The notes below the pieces were generated by a model. That model did no database searches. It was not told the origin of the DNA and saw nothing but the letters and a program-made list of their open reading frames with translations. From an uncultured Ruminococcus sp. (GTDB taxonomy: Bacteria; Bacillota; Clostridia; Oscillospirales; Ruminococcaceae), in NCBI GenBank assembly GCA_910576995.1, contig CAJTLC010000008.1, forward strand, positions 13,340 to 77,339: a DNA stretch of 64,000 bases, in the 5' to 3' direction. Every line of letters begins with the position of its first letter. Position 1 is the first letter of the stretch. The position numbers and the translations under genes were made by a program. Shown piece by piece: positions 59,856 to 64,000 of this stretch.

Positions 59856-59880
59856 TTTTACTTATCTCGAAAAAAAAATC

Positions 59881-59910
59881 AGGGCTGTACTTCGGTACAG
59901 CCCTTTTTAT
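59881..59910. terminator. Bidirectional terminator between rplL and a lipoprotein gene
   Basis: AGGGCTGTAC-ttcg-GTACAGCCCT stem with TTTTT on the plus side and a run of eight A's (T's for the minus strand) on the other. Convergent genes share it. Confidence 0.95.
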
Positions 59911-60666
59911 TTACTCCGCAGTCGTTTCTTCTGGAATTGTCTCTTCAGAAGTTGTAACCTCCGAATCTTTTTTTACCTTTTTCGGCGATCTTTCAATGGG
60001 GAGAGAATTTCTATCACTGTCGAAAAATACAATGTTGTCAACGTAAAAATTACCCTCATTCTGCGCGCCCCAACGCATTATCTGGAAAGTAGCCTCGTCC
60101 ATATCTCCGTCCCAGCATTGTCCGCCGTCGGCAAGCAAAAATTTGAACGTAACATGAACCGCGCCTGACATCTCAAAGTTGTATTCGCCGCCCTCCCATT
60201 CAGCAAAATCGTACCATTTATCGCCGCAAACGTTAGCGCCTCCGCCTCCGCCTATCCAACCGGGGGCTTTGACGTTCTTCTCGTCCTCGTTCACAAAATC
60301 CTCAGCCGTTGCGTCAGCGTAAACGTCCATTTCTATCGAGCGTACTTTTGCAATATTTTCGGCGCTCAAAAGCATTGCCGCGTCAAATTTAACTTTCTGA
60401 ACAGTGCCGTCAGCTAAATTTGTACCGCTGTCAGTGAATTTTAGCATTTTATTGCCTTGAACTTCTTCAACGGACAATACGCCTTCGGCAGAATCGGGAT
60501 CGCCTTCATGTATAGCTGCAAATTCAAAATCGTCGTCGTCAAAAGTAATCGCATTCGGGTCGCTTGCTTCCGCAGGTACGGGAGGTTCAGGCTTTTTTCT
60601 GCAGCCTGTTATCAAAATCGAAAATGCGCATACAGCGACCGTTGTCAGAAAATTTTTTAAAGTCAT
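59911..60666 (-). CDS. Lipoprotein with a probable carbohydrate-binding-like domain
   Basis: 251 residues. Lipobox LITGCRKK near residue 22. The middle (KMLKFTDSGTNLADGTVQKVKFDAAMLLSAENIAKVRSIEMDVYADAT ... TFQIMRWGAQNEGNFYVDNIVFFD) has the strand order of jelly-roll CBM-like domains, ending with the DNIVF strand. A Thr/Glu-rich tail (TTSEETIPEETTAE) resembles the linker of the adhesin at the window start. The ligand is unknown and the fold is inferred by eye. Confidence 0.75.
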   Translation of the reverse strand: MTLKNFLTTVAVCAFSILITGCRKKPEPPVPAEASDPNAITFDDDDFEFAAIHEGDPDSAEGVLSVEEVQGNKMLKFTDSGTNLADGTVQKVKFDAAMLLSAENIAKVRSIEMDVYADATAEDFVNEDEKNVKAPGWIGGGGGANVCGDKWYDFAEWEGGEYNFEMSGAVHVTFKFLLADGGQCWDGDMDEATFQIMRWGAQNEGNFYVDNIVFFDSDRNSLPIERSPKKVKKDSEVTTSEETIPEETTAE

Positions 60667-60741
60667 TTTGTATCTCCTTGTAAGGATGTGAAATTCTAAA
60701 TAGCATTATATTGCTATAGTCAAATCGTTTAAGTCATATTT

Positions 60742-60770
60742 ATTTTAACATATTTCGCATTATTTGTAAA
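60742..60770 (-). promoter_or_regulatory. Promoter of the 59911 lipoprotein
   Basis: TTTACA (60765-60770), 17 bases, TAAAAT (60742-60747) on the minus strand. Confidence 0.6.
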
Positions 60771-60804
60771 GTATAATTATGCACAATTTTCATTGTGGAT
60801 TTAA

Positions 60805-63800
60805 TTATTTTTTCGCCGACTCAATTATTCCAACAACTTCTTTCATCATATCAAACGGAAGTTTTTTAGGAGCTATTTTTATTGATACATATGATTTACC
60901 CGAACCGTTAAATGTGATTTTGCCCTTATAAGCCGCCGAAAGCGCAGCGATCTGATCAACAGTCATATACTCAGTATAGAAATACATTTGAGCGTTTTTT
61001 TGCGATATTTCAGTAATTCCCAGATGTGCAGCCTTATTTCTCAGCAGCGATACCTCGATAAGACCCAGTACAGATTTCGGCGGTTCTCCATAACGATCGA
61101 TGAGTTCGTCGATAAGATCAAGTTTATCCTCATCTGTAACTGTCACCATTATTTTGCGGTACACATCAATGCGCTGATTCAAGCTGGATATGTACTTTTC
61201 GGGAATATGGGCGTCGATCTGGATATCGACAAGACATTCAGGAACTTTATCAGGTTTTTCTCCTCTCTCTTCGGCGACTGCCTCTGATAATAACTGGAGA
61301 TACATATCATATCCAACAGCTTCCATATGCCCATGCTGACTGCCGCCAAGAATGCTTCCCGCTCCTCTTATTTCAAGATCGCGGAGAGCAATTCTGAATC
61401 CGCTGCCGAACTGCGTAAATTCGCGCATCGCACTAAGCCTTTTCGACGCGATCTCCGTAAGGACTTTATCGCGTTTATAGGTGAAAAACGCGTAACCACG
61501 CCGGTTTGAACGCCCAACGCGTCCGCGAAGCTGATACAGCTGCGAAAGCCCGAAACGGTCGGAATCCTCGATAATCAGCGTATTCACGTTAGGCACGTCG
61601 ACGCCCGTTTCGATGATGGTGGTGCATACAAGGATATCTATCTCATGCTCAACCAGCTGCTCCCAGATATCGGACATTTCCTCTTGATTCATCTGCCCGT
61701 GAGCGACGGCAATTCGCGCTTCGGGAAGCATTTCCTTGAGTTTTGCAGCGCATGAAGTGATAGTCTCCACGCGGTTGTGGATGTAGTACGCCTGCCCTCC
61801 CCTGCGCAATTCGCGGACGATAGCCTGAATAATTGTCGCCGAGTTATATTCGATAACATAAGTCTGCACGGGATAGCGATCCTGCGGCGGCTCTTCAAGA
61901 ACCGACATATCGCGAATTCCGCTCATTGCCATATTAAGCGTTCGCGGAATCGGCGTTGCAGACAGCATAAGAACGTCCACCCCGGTGAAAGTCTCCTTGA
62001 ATTTCTCCTTGTGCGCAACTCCGAAACGCTGTTCCTCGTCGATTATCGCAAGTCCGAGATCTTTAAATACGACGCTTTTCTGAATAATTTTGTGAGTTCC
62101 GATAAGAATATCTATCCTGCCCTGTTTCAATTTTTTTATTATCTCCGACTGCTGGGCAGGACTGCGGTAACGGCTGAGAAGCTCCACATTTACAGGAAAA
62201 TGTTCAAATCTGCGCAGTGCTGTCTGATAATGCTGAAACGCCAGAACTGTAGTCGGAGCAAGAATTGCGCACTGTTTTCCTGCAAGAACGCACTTCATGG
62301 CAGCTCGCAATGCGACCTCTGTTTTGCCGAATCCGACGTCGCCGCAGAGAAGCCGCTCCATTGGTCTGCCGCGCTCCATATCCGCCTTTATTTCTGAAAT
62401 CGCAGAAAGCTGGTCGTCCGTTTCGACATAGGGGAAGCGCTCTTCAAAATCGCGCTGTATCTCGTCGTCGGGATAAAAGGCGAATCCCTGACTTTTCTCG
62501 CGCTTGGCATACAAAGCTATCAATTCCTGCGCCATATCCTTGACGGCTCGCTTTACGGAACTCTTCTTTTTCTGCCATTCTCCCGAACTTAGCTTCGTCA
62601 ACTTCACGCCCGTATCGTCGCGCGGTCCGATATATTTCGATACCATATCAAGCTGAGTAACAGGAATGTACAATTTATCCGTACCTGCATACTGAATCGT
62701 TATGTAATCCTTTGTAACGCCGTCGAATTCCAGCTTGCGAATGCCTATAAACCGCCCGATACCGTGACCGCTGTGTACTACCAGATCGCCTTCGGTAATA
62801 TCGGCAAGACTGCGTATTTCTTCGGCTTTCGTCTTTTTCTTGGCACGTTTTTTTCTTGTGGAATTCATCGCGCGCCCCTGAGTTATCAGCGCAGTCTTAT
62901 TTTCGGGATATTCAAATCCGCCGCTGAAGCTTCCCGACATCAGGAACACCTTTCCATGAACCAATCGGGAATTCTCGTTAATTATTTCACAAGGAACGCC
63001 GTTTTCCTCAAGATCCTGCTTTATAACAGGAAGAGTTTTTTCGCTGCCCGCGCAAAGAATTACCGCGTAATCCCGCGAAATATAGTCGTTCAGATCTTCG
63101 AGGAGCTGCTTCATTTCTCCGCCCCACGCGGCAGTCTGCATAGCTTCGAAGCTTATCATGCGCTGAAAATCTATATGCTCTCCGCCCTGCACGAAATTGC
63201 TGAGATACAGGCAGTTTTTCTTCTCGGCGATCATGCGGATACGCGGCAGTTCAAGGACAAGATCGTCAAGTCCCTTGCAAAGCTGCCCCTCTTCGATAAG
63301 GAGCTTCGCGTCCTCGTTAAAACGCGCTGTTACGCCGTTTGCGGAATCCATAACATCCGAAAAATCGCTGAATATGACAGCGCCGTCAATATAATCGAAA
63401 ACCGTGGAAGTTTCGGGATAAACCAGCGAATAATACTTCATTGCATGAGGAAGTATTTCTTCTGCGCGAAGCCGTTTTACATCTGCACCGAGGCGTTCGC
63501 GGACAAGTTCCATGCGCTTTCCGCGGACTTTTTTCAGCAAAGCTTCCAGTTTATCCGCAAGCTCCGCGCCGTCGCAGATTATTTCCGTAGCAGGTGAAAT
63601 TTCCAGCCGCGCCATATGTTCATCTGAACGCCGCTGGGTATCGGTTTCAAACTCCGCGATAGTTTCGACTTCATCGTCCCAGAGTTCGATACGCACGGGT
63701 TTATCAGCTTGAACGGGAAAAATATCGATAATGCTTCCGCGAACCGAAAACTGCGACGCGCCCTCAACTTTTTCGCAGCGCTGATAACCGCACGCCGCCA

Positions 63801-64000
63801 ATTCCGCACAAAGTTTATCGCGATCGATAATTCCGCCCTCTTCGATCTCAATGGCGGCAGAAATAAGCGTTTCTACGGGTATAACGGGCTGCATTACCGC
63901 TTCCACGCTTGCGCAGATCACACGGCATTTATTGACGGCAGCCCTTGCAAGAGCTGATATCCGCATATGCTCGTACTCGTGATTATAGCTGTCTATGGGC
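60805..64000 (-). CDS. mfd: Transcription-repair coupling factor Mfd (N-terminus off window)
   Basis: About 1065 codons are present; the frame continues past the right edge with DSYNHEYEHMRISALAR, so the Met inside that stretch is not the start. UvrB-homology region, then the RNA-polymerase-interacting CarD-like domain (EGDLVVHSGHGIGRFIGIRKLEFDGVTKDY). The translocase follows: CGDVGFGKTEVALRAAMK (Walker A), AIIDEEQRFGV (Walker B), LSATPIPRTLNMA, and the RecG-like RGRVGRSNRRGYAFF. The C-terminal regulatory domain is complete. It removes stalled RNA polymerase and recruits UvrA. Confidence 0.97.
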   Translation of the reverse strand, partial: PIDSYNHEYEHMRISALARAAVNKCRVICASVEAVMQPVIPVETLISAAIEIEEGGIIDRDKLCAELAACGYQRCEKVEGASQFSVRGSIIDIFPVQADKPVRIELWDDEVETIAEFETDTQRRSDEHMARLEISPATEIICDGAELADKLEALLKKVRGKRMELVRERLGADVKRLRAEEILPHAMKYYSLVYPETSTVFDYIDGAVIFSDFSDVMDSANGVTARFNEDAKLLIEEGQLCKGLDDLVLELPRIRMIAEKKNCLYLSNFVQGGEHIDFQRMISFEAMQTAAWGGEMKQLLEDLNDYISRDYAVILCAGSEKTLPVIKQDLEENGVPCEIINENSRLVHGKVFLMSGSFSGGFEYPENKTALITQGRAMNSTRKKRAKKKTKAEEIRSLADITEGDLVVHSGHGIGRFIGIRKLEFDGVTKDYITIQYAGTDKLYIPVTQLDMVSKYIGPRDDTGVKLTKLSSGEWQKKKSSVKRAVKDMAQELIALYAKREKSQGFAFYPDDEIQRDFEERFPYVETDDQLSAISEIKADMERGRPMERLLCGDVGFGKTEVALRAAMKCVLAGKQCAILAPTTVLAFQHYQTALRRFEHFPVNVELLSRYRSPAQQSEIIKKLKQGRIDILIGTHKIIQKSVVFKDLGLAIIDEEQRFGVAHKEKFKETFTGVDVLMLSATPIPRTLNMAMSGIRDMSVLEEPPQDRYPVQTYVIEYNSATIIQAIVRELRRGGQAYYIHNRVETITSCAAKLKEMLPEARIAVAHGQMNQEEMSDIWEQLVEHEIDILVCTTIIETGVDVPNVNTLIIEDSDRFGLSQLYQLRGRVGRSNRRGYAFFTYKRDKVLTEIASKRLSAMREFTQFGSGFRIALRDLEIRGAGSILGGSQHGHMEAVGYDMYLQLLSEAVAEERGEKPDKVPECLVDIQIDAHIPEKYISSLNQRIDVYRKIMVTVTDEDKLDLIDELIDRYGEPPKSVLGLIEVSLLRNKAAHLGITEISQKNAQMYFYTEYMTVDQIAALSAAYKGKITFNGSGKSYVSIKIAPKKLPFDMMKEVVGIIESAKK

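Noticed and set aside
1..64000. Prophage, integrative element or transposase gene
   Set aside because: No integrase, transposase, capsid or conjugation gene was seen on either strand; the mobile-type elements are all non-coding.

Overview
The window reads as a chromosomal segment of a low-to-medium GC, Gram-positive, strictly anaerobic Clostridia member. It is most like a cellulosome-forming Ruminococcus (Oscillospiraceae). Support for this: three secreted proteins end in type I dockerin modules; NifJ and the hydrogenase maturase HydG point to ferredoxin-based H2 fermentation; L27 carries the Firmicutes N-terminal extension next to its protease Prp; MrnC, YlmC/YmxH and an HrcA/CIRCE operator are present; Shine-Dalgarno sites are strong and many promoters match TTGACA-17-TATAAT. 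Placement below family is inference.

Layout. 1-3300: a secreted choice-of-anchor-A adhesin (minus, C-terminus cut by the window edge). 3542-4276: an Ala/Lys-rich basic protein and HU. 5072-7994: a three-gene unit of VTC-type polyphosphate polymerase, DUF4956 membrane protein and a Cthe_2159-type beta-helix lipoprotein. 8113-10114: a SUFU-domain protein and a dockerin SGNH esterase. 10473-15405: thiC with a membrane protein, then serC-serA. 15510-16756: three small cytoplasmic genes. 16908-23286: CIRCE-controlled htpG, a phosphopantetheinyl transferase and nifJ. 23809-29934: an orphan spoVAC, two secreted proteins, HtrA, MntP and two GNATs. 30211-33852: yebC, a small membrane protein, mrnC and obgE, preceded by the L21/Prp/L27 operon. 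34380-43323: an unknown protein, prmA, a dockerin C39-like peptidase, a transglutaminase/DUF58/MoxR set and a two-TM protein. 43408-48183: tsf, rpsB, ylmC, a 53-residue LPxTG-like mini-protein, a dockerin leucine-rich-repeat protein and a lipoprotein. 48346-51114: hydG, a TM1266-type regulator and a lipase. 51457-64000: guaA, an ArsR/amidohydrolase pair, a degenerate CPBP protein, tadA, tsaD, two paralogous lipoproteins, L10/L12, a lipoprotein and mfd (N-terminus off the right edge).

Most genes are housekeeping. The unusual content is largely between genes. At least ten palindromic, MITE-like elements of about 150-230 bp sit in leaders or intergenic spaces, including the leaders of hup and serC. 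Two ~225-bp copies near yebC and hydG keep the same hairpin plan while the stem bases differ in a compensatory way. Three candidate non-coding RNAs are bounded by sigma-70-type promoters and intrinsic terminators (minus 4658-4913, plus 23666-23779, minus 51127-51309). Two of them are CU-rich with anti-Shine-Dalgarno tracts; the third resembles a 6S RNA or a riboswitch leader just ahead of the lipase gene.

Limits: everything was read by eye. Domain names come from motif recognition rather than searches, and non-coding RNA and repeat calls rest on sequence patterns only.
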